Positions 1-6,473 are shown, numbered from the stretch's first letter. The stretch is DNA of 8,066 nucleotides from JBCCRH01 sp039208045 (GCA_039208045.1 JBCCRH010000295.1:1-8066), one strand, 5' to 3'. The notes: a model not told the origin generated them from the letters alone. Program-made: numbers and translations.

Positions 1-1
1 A

Positions 2-2542
2 GAAGAAGGGCCTAGCAGCTGGATTGTCCAGGCAACAGGGGCAGCAGGAACCTACTATACTACATCAGAAGCAGATGGACATTATGAATTCGATATTCCG
101 CAAGGAGACTATGCCATCAGCCTACAGCCACCTGTAGCTTACTGGGCGGCTTGCAACGAAGAAGCAATCATTAGTCTAGGTGAAAGCACCACTGTGGAGC
201 AAAGTGTTGGGGTGAGTGCCCTCTATGAGTGTCCTCACTTAGAGGTAGACGTATCTGCACCGCTTTTGCAAGCTTGTTCATCTAATTATTATGAAGTACA
301 ATACTGCAATCTAGGAACAGCAGTAGCAGAAGGTGCTTATGTAGAAGTACAATTTGATCCGTTTATGACCGTTACGTCGAGCACGCTTCCTTGGTCTACT
401 GCTACTGACCAGACCTATACGTTCCCGATTGGAGAAGTTGCTCCTGGTCAGTGTGGCTCGTTTAGAGTAGCGTTTACACTAGCGTGTGATGCGATAGCAG
501 GGCAGACGCACTGCACCGAAGCGGTCATTTATCCAAACAACTCTTGCTTGCCGGATGAGGCGCTTTGGGATGGCGCAAGCCTGGAATTAGCAGGGGATTG
601 TTTGGGAGATAGCATCCAATTTCTGATTCGAAATATTGGCGATAGCATGGAATCTCCGGTTCAGTATATCGTGGTTGAAGATCATTTGATTATGGTTAGT
701 GGCGCGATTCAGCTAGCAGCAGGCGAAACCCGAATCTTATCGACCGATGCCAATGGAAGCACCAAGCGCTTAGAGATTCCTCAGTCGCCAGGTCACCCTG
801 GTAATAGCCACCCTAGCTTGAGCATAGAAGCCTGTGGGGTGAATGAAGATGGTAATGTGAGCTTAGGCATTATTACCACCCTACCAGAAGATGACGGCGA
901 TGCTTTTGTATCGATGGACTGCCAAGAAAATGTGGAGACTCACGAATCTAATGCGAAGCGCAGTTTTCCACAAGGCATCGGCTCATCCTACCTAATCGAA
1001 GCAGACAATCGCCTGGATTATCACCTACGCTTCCAAAATACGGGTGCGGAGCCAGTGTCTACTGTAATCATTCGCGATACCCTTTCATCTTGGCTCAACC
1101 CAGCTAGTGTGCGCCCGGGGGCAAGTAGCCACAATTATGAGTGGGCACTTAGTGGAGAAGGGGTACTGACCATTACATTTGCAAATATCAATTTACCAAG
1201 CAGTAGCATTGATGAAACTGCCTCCACGGGTTTTGTGAAATTTAATATTGAACAACAAGAAGGTAATGCGGTAGGTACCGAAATCAGAAATGAATCATAT
1301 GTCTACTTGGACGATAATGATCCAATCGTGATGAACCAAACGTTTCACACCATAGGTGAAAATCTACTAGTACCTACTAAGGCAGGAGTATCTGGCACAG
1401 TATACCTAGAAGATGGAACCTTATTGGAAGGGGTGGAAGTGACCCTAAGTACCCCTAGTGGACAAGAGCAGACAGCTAGTAACAATTTTATCTTTGCAGA
1501 CCTGCCCACGCTAGAGACTTACCATTTAGCGACAGCGAAAGCAGCAACAGCAAGAGAAGGACTAAACGTCGTTGACCTCATCCTTATGATCCGCTATATC
1601 CTGGGTGTGGAAGAGCTAAGCCCACTACAACAATTAGCAGCAGATGTAGATGGTAGTGGATTAATTAGTTTATCTGATTTGATTGATGTACAGAAAGTGA
1701 TACTAGGCATCTCCAACACCTTCCCAGTGGCACCAGCGTGGCAATTTGTTCGGCTAGATCGCACGACGCTCCCCGCAGCATTCGTATCCGCCAATGGGAT
1801 AAGTGTCAATTCATTGATACATCCATTAGATTATGAATTGTATGCCTACAAATTAGGAGACATCGACGAATCAGCATCGCTGATGCAGTCGTCAATAGTA
1901 CCAAGAAATCAGCTTCCTATGACGCTACGTGCAGAGGCCGAGCCATTACCAAATGGAAAAACACTCATCCAGTTATATGGGCAAGCAGCCTGGTTAGCAG
2001 AGGGGCTTCAGCTACAACTCCACGTGGGGGAACACCGTATGGAGCTGATGGAGCACGAAGCACTTTCTGCACTGGGCCAGCTCGATTATGTCTTGGCAGA
2101 AGGCCAGTTGAATGTGGTCTGGCATAGCCCTGAAGCGGTTGCGCTTCCTGAGGAAGCATTGCTAAGCTTTGTAGTGGATGGAAAGGTGGACGAGTCGTGG
2201 CTACATTTTGACGAAAGTCACGCCTACCAGCAAGCATACGATGGACAGTTGGAACGCCACGCTATACGTTGGGCAACCCAACCCATTGCAGAAGAGCAAC
2301 TTACCGTTTTCCCCAATCCAACTAGAGGACCAATTACGATTCAATACCAATTAGTAGAGGCGGGAGCAGCGGCTATCAGCTTGATGGACAGCAAAGGAAC
2401 CGTCCTGAAGAGCTGGCAGGAACAATTTCCAAGTGGCCAGCACCAGCTTTCGCTATCTACCTCTGATGTTGCGCCAGGTGTTTACTTTATACACCTACAA
2501 ACGGCGAATGGTATGAAAGTGCAGCGCCTGATAGTGCTGTAG
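2..2542 (+). CDS. T9SS-secreted modular surface protein with dockerin-like module (5' partial)
   Basis: The frame is open from the first bases of the window, so this is the C-terminal 846 residues of a longer protein. GTG at 194 is internal. Visible order (residues counted from position 2): end of a carboxypeptidase-regulatory/Cna-B-like fold (1-66, with GHYEFDIPQGDY); a Cys-rich beta-sandwich segment (about 77-183); a second such segment (about 185-280); a DUF11-like domain of the Bacteroidota type often called DUF7619 (about 306-456, with LRFQNTG, GFVKF and FHTIG); another regulatory-like fold (462-513); a dockerin-like pair of helices (513-574); KLGDIDESA near 618; a possible cohesin-like beta-sandwich (640-757); and a type A T9SS sorting domain (767-846, with FPNPTRG and GVYFIHL). 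The family is expected to cross the outer membrane by T9SS and be cell-surface anchored or released. Substrate or ligand is unknown; an adhesin or scaffold role is inference. The fold assignments in the middle are weaker than those of the C-terminal half. Confidence 0.9.
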   Translation, partial: EEGPSSWIVQATGAAGTYYTTSEADGHYEFDIPQGDYAISLQPPVAYWAACNEEAIISLGESTTVEQSVGVSALYECPHLEVDVSAPLLQACSSNYYEVQYCNLGTAVAEGAYVEVQFDPFMTVTSSTLPWSTATDQTYTFPIGEVAPGQCGSFRVAFTLACDAIAGQTHCTEAVIYPNNSCLPDEALWDGASLELAGDCLGDSIQFLIRNIGDSMESPVQYIVVEDHLIMVSGAIQLAAGETRILSTDANGSTKRLEIPQSPGHPGNSHPSLSIEACGVNEDGNVSLGIITTLPEDDGDAFVSMDCQENVETHESNAKRSFPQGIGSSYLIEADNRLDYHLRFQNTGAEPVSTVIIRDTLSSWLNPASVRPGASSHNYEWALSGEGVLTITFANINLPSSSIDETASTGFVKFNIEQQEGNAVGTEIRNESYVYLDDNDPIVMNQTFHTIGENLLVPTKAGVSGTVYLEDGTLLEGVEVTLSTPSGQEQTASNNFIFADLPTLETYHLATAKAATAREGLNVVDLILMIRYILGVEELSPLQQLAADVDGSGLISLSDLIDVQKVILGISNTFPVAPAWQFVRLDRTTLPAAFVSANGISVNSLIHPLDYELYAYKLGDIDESASLMQSSIVPRNQLPMTLRAEAEPLPNGKTLIQLYGQAAWLAEGLQLQLHVGEHRMELMEHEALSALGQLDYVLAEGQLNVVWHSPEAVALPEEALLSFVVDGKVDESWLHFDESHAYQQAYDGQLERHAIRWATQPIAEEQLTVFPNPTRGPITIQYQLVEAGAAAISLMDSKGTVLKSWQEQFPSGQHQLSLSTSDVAPGVYFIHLQTANGMKVQRLIVL
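1540..1722 (+). other. Dockerin-like calcium-binding module inside the surface protein
   Basis: Two F-hand-like halves are visible. The first reads REGLNVVDLILMIRYILG and the second ADVDGSGLISLSDLIDVQKV followed by ILG. The second half has a good EF-hand loop (D-x-D-x-S-G-x-I-x-x-x-D). The first lacks the leading acidic ligands (ATAREGLNVVD in place of DxNxDGxxxxxD), so calcium binding there is doubtful. Such modules are frequent just before the C-terminal region of Bacteroidota T9SS cargo. Use as a stabilising calcium fold is more likely than cellulosome assembly. Confidence 0.7.
2300..2539 (+). other. Type A T9SS C-terminal sorting domain
   Basis: The last 80 residues show the family pattern: LTVFPNPTRGPITIQY, then GxVLKSW, LSLSTSDVAPGVYFIHL, and a terminal basic-hydrophobic strand KVQRLIVL. 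This domain directs export through the type IX secretion channel and is normally removed on the surface. It ends directly at the TAG stop. Confidence 0.93.
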
Positions 2543-2552
2543 TTATTGTGAT

Positions 2553-2596
2553 CCCCGGCCTTATCCATCTGCCTTTGGCAAATGGCTAGGCCGGGG
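2553..2596. terminator. Long hairpin between convergent genes, possible bidirectional terminator
   Basis: The outer arms CCCCGGCC (2553-2560) and GGCCGGGG (2589-2596) are perfect complements. An inner stem, CCAT-C-TGCC (2565-2573) against GGCA-A-ATGG (2577-2585), closes on a TTT loop with one C-A mismatch. The hairpin starts 10 nt after the surface protein stop and ends 4 nt before the stop of the convergent reductase gene. No T-run follows on either strand, so it is not a textbook intrinsic terminator. It may end transcription in both directions or protect 3' ends. Confidence 0.6.
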
Positions 2597-2600
2597 CCAT

Positions 2601-3422
2601 TTACGGAAACTTCTTTGGGTCACCATAAATAAAGGTATACCCTAGCACCCGCTTTACCTTCGAATTCCCTACAACCTTAAAAGAAGGAGTAGCAGTAGCT
2701 GATGAATAGGTAGGAACGACAAACCCCTTAAGCTTAGCCCTTGCCGGATAAAAATCGTTCTTCAGTGGATGCAGGTCAGCACAAATATTGAAGGTTTCCC
2801 CCCAGCACGCCTGAGCCAATACAGCCCGAATCACTCCCACACAATCATCTTGATGGACAAAATTCACGGGTACGGCACCATTTGCTAAATCCGTCTTGCC
2901 CGCAAAGAAACGCCCGGGCTCCCGCTCGCCACCCGCCAAACCCGCCATGCGTAGCACACTAGCCTGTTTGGCGTAAGCCTCCCAAACTAGGCCCTCCGCA
3001 GCAACCAGCGCCTTGCCCGAAGCAGTAACAGGCGCCAAAGGCGTATCTTCCGTAACTACTCCATTGGTATTCGGATAAACGCTGGTGGAGCTGATGAATA
3101 TAATGTGCTTTATAGTGCCCTTTGCAGCATCCAGTACGAGTTGTACTTGCCTTGGGTAACGCTCCTCCACATCCGGACTGCGGCGCCCTGGTGGGATATT
3201 GAGCAGAAGCACTTCTGAATCAAAAAAGGCATCCAAATCTTCCCCTTCTAACCGGTCATTTACTTTTATCTGGAATGCCTGTATCCCTTCCGCTTCAAGC
3301 AACGCTAGCTTTTCTTTTGAAGTGGTTGATCCTTTCACCGTAAAGTCCTCTTGCGCCAATGCCTTACCAACAGCTAGACCCAGCCAGCCACATCCTAAAA
3401 TGGAAATACGTTTTACCTTCAT
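2601..3422 (-). CDS. YeeZ-like NAD(P)-binding Rossmann-fold reductase/epimerase (atypical SDR)
   Basis: A protein of 273 residues closely resembling E. coli YeeZ along its length. It shares ISILGCGWLG (dinucleotide-binding GxGxxG, residues 10-15), ISSTSVYP (111-117), GRFFAGKT (170-177), VNFVHQDD and FNICADLHP. The start is set at ATG 3422 because the Rossmann strand begins at once (MKVKRISILG). The in-frame ATG at 3509 would add 29 residues with no family match and would run through the promoter region. No acidic residue follows the second beta-strand (GSTTSK instead), which favours NADP over NAD by family rules. The usual SDR lysine four residues after the Tyr is Asn here (Y116, N120), as I recall is also true of YeeZ (GDAQ after its Tyr). 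Cytosolic; substrate unknown. It seems to be a single-gene unit. Confidence 0.88.
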   Translation of the reverse strand: MKVKRISILGCGWLGLAVGKALAQEDFTVKGSTTSKEKLALLEAEGIQAFQIKVNDRLEGEDLDAFFDSEVLLLNIPPGRRSPDVEERYPRQVQLVLDAAKGTIKHIIFISSTSVYPNTNGVVTEDTPLAPVTASGKALVAAEGLVWEAYAKQASVLRMAGLAGGEREPGRFFAGKTDLANGAVPVNFVHQDDCVGVIRAVLAQACWGETFNICADLHPLKNDFYPARAKLKGFVVPTYSSATATPSFKVVGNSKVKRVLGYTFIYGDPKKFP

Positions 3423-3497
3423 GCAAATCGTTTTAAAACTAAAACTGGGTTGAACTATAAAAGCGCAACCATTCTCAATAGAGACTTGTATATATAC

Positions 3498-3505
3498 CAA
3501 AAGTA
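3498..3505 (-). promoter_or_regulatory. Candidate Bacteroidota promoter (-7 box) for the YeeZ-like gene
   Basis: On the minus strand this reads TACTTTTG, matching the Bacteroidota sigma-ABfr -7 consensus TAnnTTTG. Initiation would fall near 3491, giving a leader of about 70 nt. A good TTTG at the usual -33 distance is not seen. The box lies in a tandem repeat of TACCAAAA (plus strand 3495-3502 and 3504-3511, 9-bp period). The predicted leader also contains a perfect palindrome, GTTTTAAAAC, at 3430-3439, 8 nt before the start codon. No comparable -7 motif is seen on the plus strand for the divergent gene at 3521. Confidence 0.4.
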
Positions 3506-3520
3506 CCAAAACGGAAAGTT

Positions 3521-3760
3521 ATGTCCTACCAACCCATCAGCTGTAATTTTTACGATGAGCTAGAAGCCCTCGCTACCCTGCGCCAAATCGCCACCATTAA
3601 CTACCGCCTAGGCAATGGGCAAACTGCTACCGCAGAAGGCAAAATCGTCAACCTATATACCAAGGACAAAGAAGAATTTCTGGAATTAGACAGTGGCTTT
3701 ACGCTCCGCCTAGATTACCTCATCAGCGTTAATGGAAAAGTACTAGCGGGCTATTGTTAA
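3521..3760 (+). CDS. rof: Rof/YaeO-like Rho-binding antiterminator
   Basis: A 79-residue cytosolic protein. Its start, YQPISCNFYDELEALATL, follows E. coli Rof (YQPINCDDYDNLELA), and the C-terminal half keeps the small beta-barrel pattern with EFLELDSGFTLRLDYLISV (Rof: ETRELRLDKITSF). Length is close to the usual 80-90 residues. The family binds the transcription terminator Rho at its RNA-binding region and lowers Rho-dependent termination; here that function is inferred from similarity. The ATG at 3521 is the only sensible start, with just a weak GGAAAG too close upstream to serve as a normal Shine-Dalgarno. The gene ends 5 nt from the convergent lipoprotein stop and is divergent from the YeeZ-like gene. 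Confidence 0.82.
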   Translation: MSYQPISCNFYDELEALATLRQIATINYRLGNGQTATAEGKIVNLYTKDKEEFLELDSGFTLRLDYLISVNGKVLAGYC

Positions 3761-3765
3761 AAAAA

Positions 3766-5250
3766 TTATTCCACTCGCTCAAAACACCCCGCATCAGGCA
3801 TCATCGGATCACGCTCCACCCCTTCCAAATCAATGGTAATCGCATTAGGCTGGGCTAAGCCATCGGCAATTGATAAAGAATCAAGGCGGTAGTCATCTTC
3901 ACCAGTATCAACAAAAAGGATCGACTGGCGGTCGCCATTGATGCAGTTTTGGCATTGCTCGTTGAAGAAATTGAAATAGCGGCCATCTTCTTGCTCCAGT
4001 AAGTCATCGACTCGTACGACGCAGTTATCAAAGGAGACATTAAACCATCCGAGTTGATTATCGGTAATATCACCCAGTTGGAGCTCATCACTCCGAGAGC
4101 CGAAGAGGATGGAATTCTCAAAGGTGGCGGTCAGAGGCCTTTGTTCGCGGACGGTACAGAACACCGGATCATCGTAGCAGAAAAAATTCGTTAAAGTAGC
4201 GGCGGAGGCATCGACGCCATAGCTGGCAATGGTGCAATAATTAAAGCTGTAATTGCCGCCGAGGAGAAGCTGGACGGAAGTGAAATCGTTATTATACACC
4301 AACACATTGCTGGCTTCAATAGTACTGCTAAAGCCGATGATGCCACTACTCGATGTATTGTATATCTCAACATTTTGCATGCTGAGCGCAGCAGTAGAAT
4401 CGACATACACGCCAAAAATGGAATTGCGAATTGTGGCGTGCTCAATGATATTATTCTTACTGCCCCTACCTAGATAAATCCCTGTCCACTGGCCGGGCTC
4501 ATCGAGGAAGACTTCCTCCAAGCGATCCCCTTGGATAATGACAGGGTCTTCCTGGGTACCCAAGATATGGATACTACCACTTTCTTGTGTCGCTAGCCAA
4601 CCATCATTGAAGGCGCCATTATCATCCATTGCTACCCCTCCGTGTACATAAATGCGCGTTCCCGCAGGGATGGTGAGGAGGCAATCATCAATCGCAATAA
4701 TCCCATAAATGACATAAGGCTTTGGATCATCCCAAACGACATTGCCGCCTTGGCAGCCCAAGCCAACCGTCACGCCCTTGTTGAAGCGGCTGGGGAAATA
4801 GTTGGCATTTTGCCCCCAGGCTTCCAGCGTTACTTCCTGCATATTGCCATTGGTCTCAAAAAAGATTTTGTCTTCGATCACAAAGGGACTTACTGATAAA
4901 GGCTGGTCAGGATCGATGGTGACTTCTGCAAAAATATAGATGCTGTCATTGGCCCATACTTCCACTTCAGAGGCCTGATCGCCAGGAATACCATCGATAT
5001 TGAGGCGAAAGAAGGAACCTCCCCCATCACCAAGCTGGATATTCGAAATACGAATAGGGCTATCATTACGGTTATACACCTTAATAGAGCGGGTAGCAGA
5101 GCCTACTTGCGTAAAAACGGTATCAAAGCGAAGGGTATCTACCGAAAATTCAAGGGTAATACCACTACTGGTGTCAAAATCGTCTATTGGGCTGCAGCCA
5201 AAATGGAGGGCCAATAGGGCACAAAATGCAAAGAGTAGGGAAAATCTCAT
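3766..5250 (-). CDS. Beta-helix lipoprotein, probably cell-surface exposed
   Basis: A 494-residue protein from ATG 5250. Its signal peptide, MRFSLLFAFCALLALHFGC, ends at a lipidatable Cys19 with a relaxed lipobox (HFGC). A GTG at 5280 would add ten polar residues (MKKHRNNIND) and is less likely, but cannot be excluded. After Cys19 comes SPIDDFD, similar to the acidic lipoprotein export signal of Bacteroidota. Residues about 30-145 look like an Ig-like/ASH-type sandwich (LRFDTVF, SIKVYNRND). Residues about 160-400 show short Asn-, Ile- and Gly-rich turns typical of a right-handed parallel beta-helix (ILGTQEDPVIIQGD, NNIIEHATIRNS, VYVDS). The end, IDLEGVERDPMMPDAGCFE, resembles the closing strand of choice-of-anchor Q beta-helix proteins. 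No catalytic motif is recognised; ligand unknown. It is last in an apparent operon, 46 nt after the phosphodiesterase gene. Confidence 0.85.
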   Translation of the reverse strand: MRFSLLFAFCALLALHFGCSPIDDFDTSSGITLEFSVDTLRFDTVFTQVGSATRSIKVYNRNDSPIRISNIQLGDGGGSFFRLNIDGIPGDQASEVEVWANDSIYIFAEVTIDPDQPLSVSPFVIEDKIFFETNGNMQEVTLEAWGQNANYFPSRFNKGVTVGLGCQGGNVVWDDPKPYVIYGIIAIDDCLLTIPAGTRIYVHGGVAMDDNGAFNDGWLATQESGSIHILGTQEDPVIIQGDRLEEVFLDEPGQWTGIYLGRGSKNNIIEHATIRNSIFGVYVDSTAALSMQNVEIYNTSSSGIIGFSSTIEASNVLVYNNDFTSVQLLLGGNYSFNYCTIASYGVDASAATLTNFFCYDDPVFCTVREQRPLTATFENSILFGSRSDELQLGDITDNQLGWFNVSFDNCVVRVDDLLEQEDGRYFNFFNEQCQNCINGDRQSILFVDTGEDDYRLDSLSIADGLAQPNAITIDLEGVERDPMMPDAGCFERVE

Positions 5251-5296
5251 ATCGTTAATATTATTTCGATGCTTCTTCACTTGAAACGTAGTATGG

Positions 5297-6082
5297 TTAA
5301 TTTATTTTATCGTTCACAAAAATTTCGAGGCCATCGTAGGCTAATTGTACGTTGGGCGGCAGTTTAGGTTGCACCATGGCATGCAAGCCCATGCGGTGGC
5401 TAATATGGGTTAGGTAGGCCTGCTTAGGTTGTAGTCTTTCGACAAATGCCAGGGCTTCTTCTAAGTTGAGGTGCGAGTGGTGCATACTGTGGTGCAAGGC
5501 ATTTACCACTAAGGTAGCAACGCCTTGTAACTTCTCAAATTCCGCATCACTAATGGTCTTCATATCGGTAATGTAGGCAAAATCTCCTACGCGATACCCC
5601 AGCACTGGCAAGCGTCCATGCAGTACTTCGATAGGCTGAATAGTAAAATCACCAATCTGTAAACTTTGTTGGGCATGTATTTCTTCCAGTTTTACCATGG
5701 GCGCGCCAGGGTAGCGCTGGGCGGCAAAAATATAAGCAAATCGCTCTTGGAGGGCAGTAGATACGCGGGCTGTTGCATAGACTGGCATATCCGTACGGTT
5801 CATAAAGTTGAAAGGCCGCACATCGTCTAGGCCAATGATGTGGTCATTATGCTCATGCGTCATCAGGATAGCATCCAAATGCTGGATGTTGGCGCGTAGC
5901 ATTTGTTGGCGGAAATCGGGGCCGCTATCTACTGCAATGGCTGTGGTGTCGGATTGGAATAAAATAGAGGTGCGCAACCGTTTATCTCGCATATCGGTCG
6001 AAGTACAAACTGCACAGTTGCACCCAATAACAGGCACTCCCTGCGAAGTACCGCTGCCTAATATGATTACTTTAAATTTGAT
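5297..6082 (-). CDS. PhnP-like MBL-fold phosphodiesterase, apparent ATC start
   Basis: A metallo-beta-lactamase-fold hydrolase of 261 residues if read from ATC 6082. The N-terminus KFKVIILGSGTSQGVPVIGC aligns residue for residue in spacing with E. coli PhnP, placing the zinc-site cysteines at 21, 23 and 26 as in PhnP. Other motifs are THEHNDH (metal ligands H76, H78, D80, H81), H155, D173 (YITD) and LTHISH (H226, H229) near the end, closing with YDGLEIFV. PhnP hydrolyses 5-phosphoribosyl 1,2-cyclic phosphate in phosphonate breakdown. No other phn gene is visible, so the substrate here may be a different cyclic phosphate. No ATG, GTG or TTG lies upstream in frame before the stop at 6134-6136. 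The only common start codon, GTG 6037, would delete the first strand and the GxGTSQG loop. The gene begins 2 nt after the upstream stop, implying translational coupling. Confidence 0.85.
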   Translation of the reverse strand: MKFKVIILGSGTSQGVPVIGCNCAVCTSTDMRDKRLRTSILFQSDTTAIAVDSGPDFRQQMLRANIQHLDAILMTHEHNDHIIGLDDVRPFNFMNRTDMPVYATARVSTALQERFAYIFAAQRYPGAPMVKLEEIHAQQSLQIGDFTIQPIEVLHGRLPVLGYRVGDFAYITDMKTISDAEFEKLQGVATLVVNALHHSMHHSHLNLEEALAFVERLQPKQAYLTHISHRMGLHAMVQPKLPPNVQLAYDGLEIFVNDKIN

Positions 6083-6084
6083 AG

Positions 6085-6375
6085 CTATTCCTCTTCTTCT
6101 TGCGCCTTGGAGGGCTTGGGTTTGAATAATTGCTTAAAGAGCTTTTGGTTTTTTACTCCCAGCACTGCTACATCTACTTCCACCGTACTTAGGATATCTA
6201 ATAAGCAATTAATACGCCCCTCAGTATCATAAAACTTATTGATAATGGCAATTTTTCGATTTTCTACCAGGCAGTAGCCCGACTGGAACGAGCCTTTTTC
6301 GTAGCGCACTGTGTAGCTGAGTTCCTCAAAGAGTCCCTCTAGTTTTTTTAAATTATTTCTTGTCGGTTTCAGCAT
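6085..6375 (-). CDS. Conserved Bacteroidota protein of unknown function
   Basis: A 96-residue cytosolic protein. I recognise the pattern from Bacteroidota genomes but know no function for it. Key stretches are NLKKLEGLFEELSYTVRYE, then GSFQSGYCLVENRKIAIINK and FYDTEGRINCLLDIL. The predicted order is a helix, a beta-hairpin with one central Cys, then a helix, followed by a charged tail ending in four Glu. There is no signal peptide or membrane segment. ATG 6375 is the natural start, with a candidate promoter 15 nt upstream. It is the first gene of the apparent three-gene operon, and its last codons double as the ribosome-binding site for the phosphodiesterase gene, so the two are probably coupled. 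A role linked to the hydrolase is inferred from position only. Confidence 0.82.
   Translation of the reverse strand: MLKPTRNNLKKLEGLFEELSYTVRYEKGSFQSGYCLVENRKIAIINKFYDTEGRINCLLDILSTVEVDVAVLGVKNQKLFKQLFKPKPSKAQEEEE
6088..6095 (-). promoter_or_regulatory. Shine-Dalgarno-like site that favours the ATC start at 6082
   Basis: The minus strand reads AAGAGGAA at the very end of the upstream gene (its Glu-rich tail). The core GAGG (6093-6090) lies 7 nt before ATC 6082, an ideal spacing. It is too close to the alternative ATA at 6088 and far too distant from GTG 6037. The site is unusual for this window, where the other genes have no recognisable Shine-Dalgarno. Because it coincides with GAA/GAG codons, chance cannot be ruled out. 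Confidence 0.5.
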
Positions 6376-6390
6376 TCTTTTTAGTTGTTA

Positions 6391-6398
6391 CAAAAGTA
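6391..6398 (-). promoter_or_regulatory. Candidate Bacteroidota promoter (-7 box) for the 6375-3766 operon
   Basis: The minus strand reads TACTTTTG, fitting TAnnTTTG and identical to the box proposed for the YeeZ-like gene. Initiation would fall near 6384, giving a leader of only about 10 nt (ending AACTAAAAAGA before ATG). TTTTG occurs upstream, but only 12 nt away, so the -33 element is poor. Confidence 0.45.
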
Positions 6399-6442
6399 TT
6401 CAATCCTGAACAAAATGGTCATAAAAACGCTGATTAGTGTAG

Positions 6443-6450
6443 TAATTTTG
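6443..6450 (+). promoter_or_regulatory. Candidate Bacteroidota promoter (-7 box) for the beta-barrel gene cluster
   Basis: TAATTTTG matches the Bacteroidota -7 consensus TAnnTTTG. It would start transcription near 6457 and leave a leader of about 42 nt before ATG 6499. No clear TTTG lies about 20 nt upstream. It is divergent from the operon promoter at 6391-6398 in the 123-bp region 6376-6498, which holds no gene. Confidence 0.45.
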
Positions 6451-6454
6451 CCTT

Positions 6455-6473
6455 TAGCGTGTTTGTTACGCTA
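6455..6473. promoter_or_regulatory. Operator-like dyad at the predicted transcription start
   Basis: TAGCGT (6455-6460) and ACGCTA (6468-6473) are perfect inverted repeats around a 7-nt spacer, GTTTGTT. The dyad starts 4 nt after the candidate -7 box and covers the predicted start of transcription, so a bound repressor could block initiation. It could equally be an RNA stem. No regulator gene is adjacent. Confidence 0.35.

Noticed and set aside
194..196. GTG as the start of the large surface protein
   Set aside because: The frame is open back to position 2 and encodes the expected regulatory-like fold upstream (GHYEFDIPQGDY), with no signal peptide after 194. The gene is truncated by the window edge.
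1540..1722. Cellulosome component
   Set aside because: Dockerin-like modules are common in Bacteroidota T9SS cargo, and no glycoside hydrolase or scaffoldin is nearby.
3423..3509. N-terminal extension of the YeeZ-like protein from ATG 3509
   Set aside because: The 29 extra residues have no family counterpart and overlap the candidate promoter; ATG 3422 begins directly at the Rossmann strand.
3759..3765. Run of A/T between the rof-like and lipoprotein genes as an intrinsic terminator
   Set aside because: No convincing stem precedes the run on either strand; GCGGG and CCCGC nearby are separated by a long loop.
5251..5280. GTG 5280 start of the beta-helix lipoprotein
   Set aside because: It places ten polar residues before a complete signal peptide that has its own ATG at 5250 with an A/T-rich leader. 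It is kept only as a lesser alternative.
5297..6082. Phosphonate C-P lyase locus
   Set aside because: Only the PhnP-like hydrolase is present; no phnG-M or transporter genes lie in the window.
5808..6125. 105-codon plus-strand frame
   Set aside because: Antisense to the PhnP-like hydrolase, whose motifs are clear; the product has no recognisable features.
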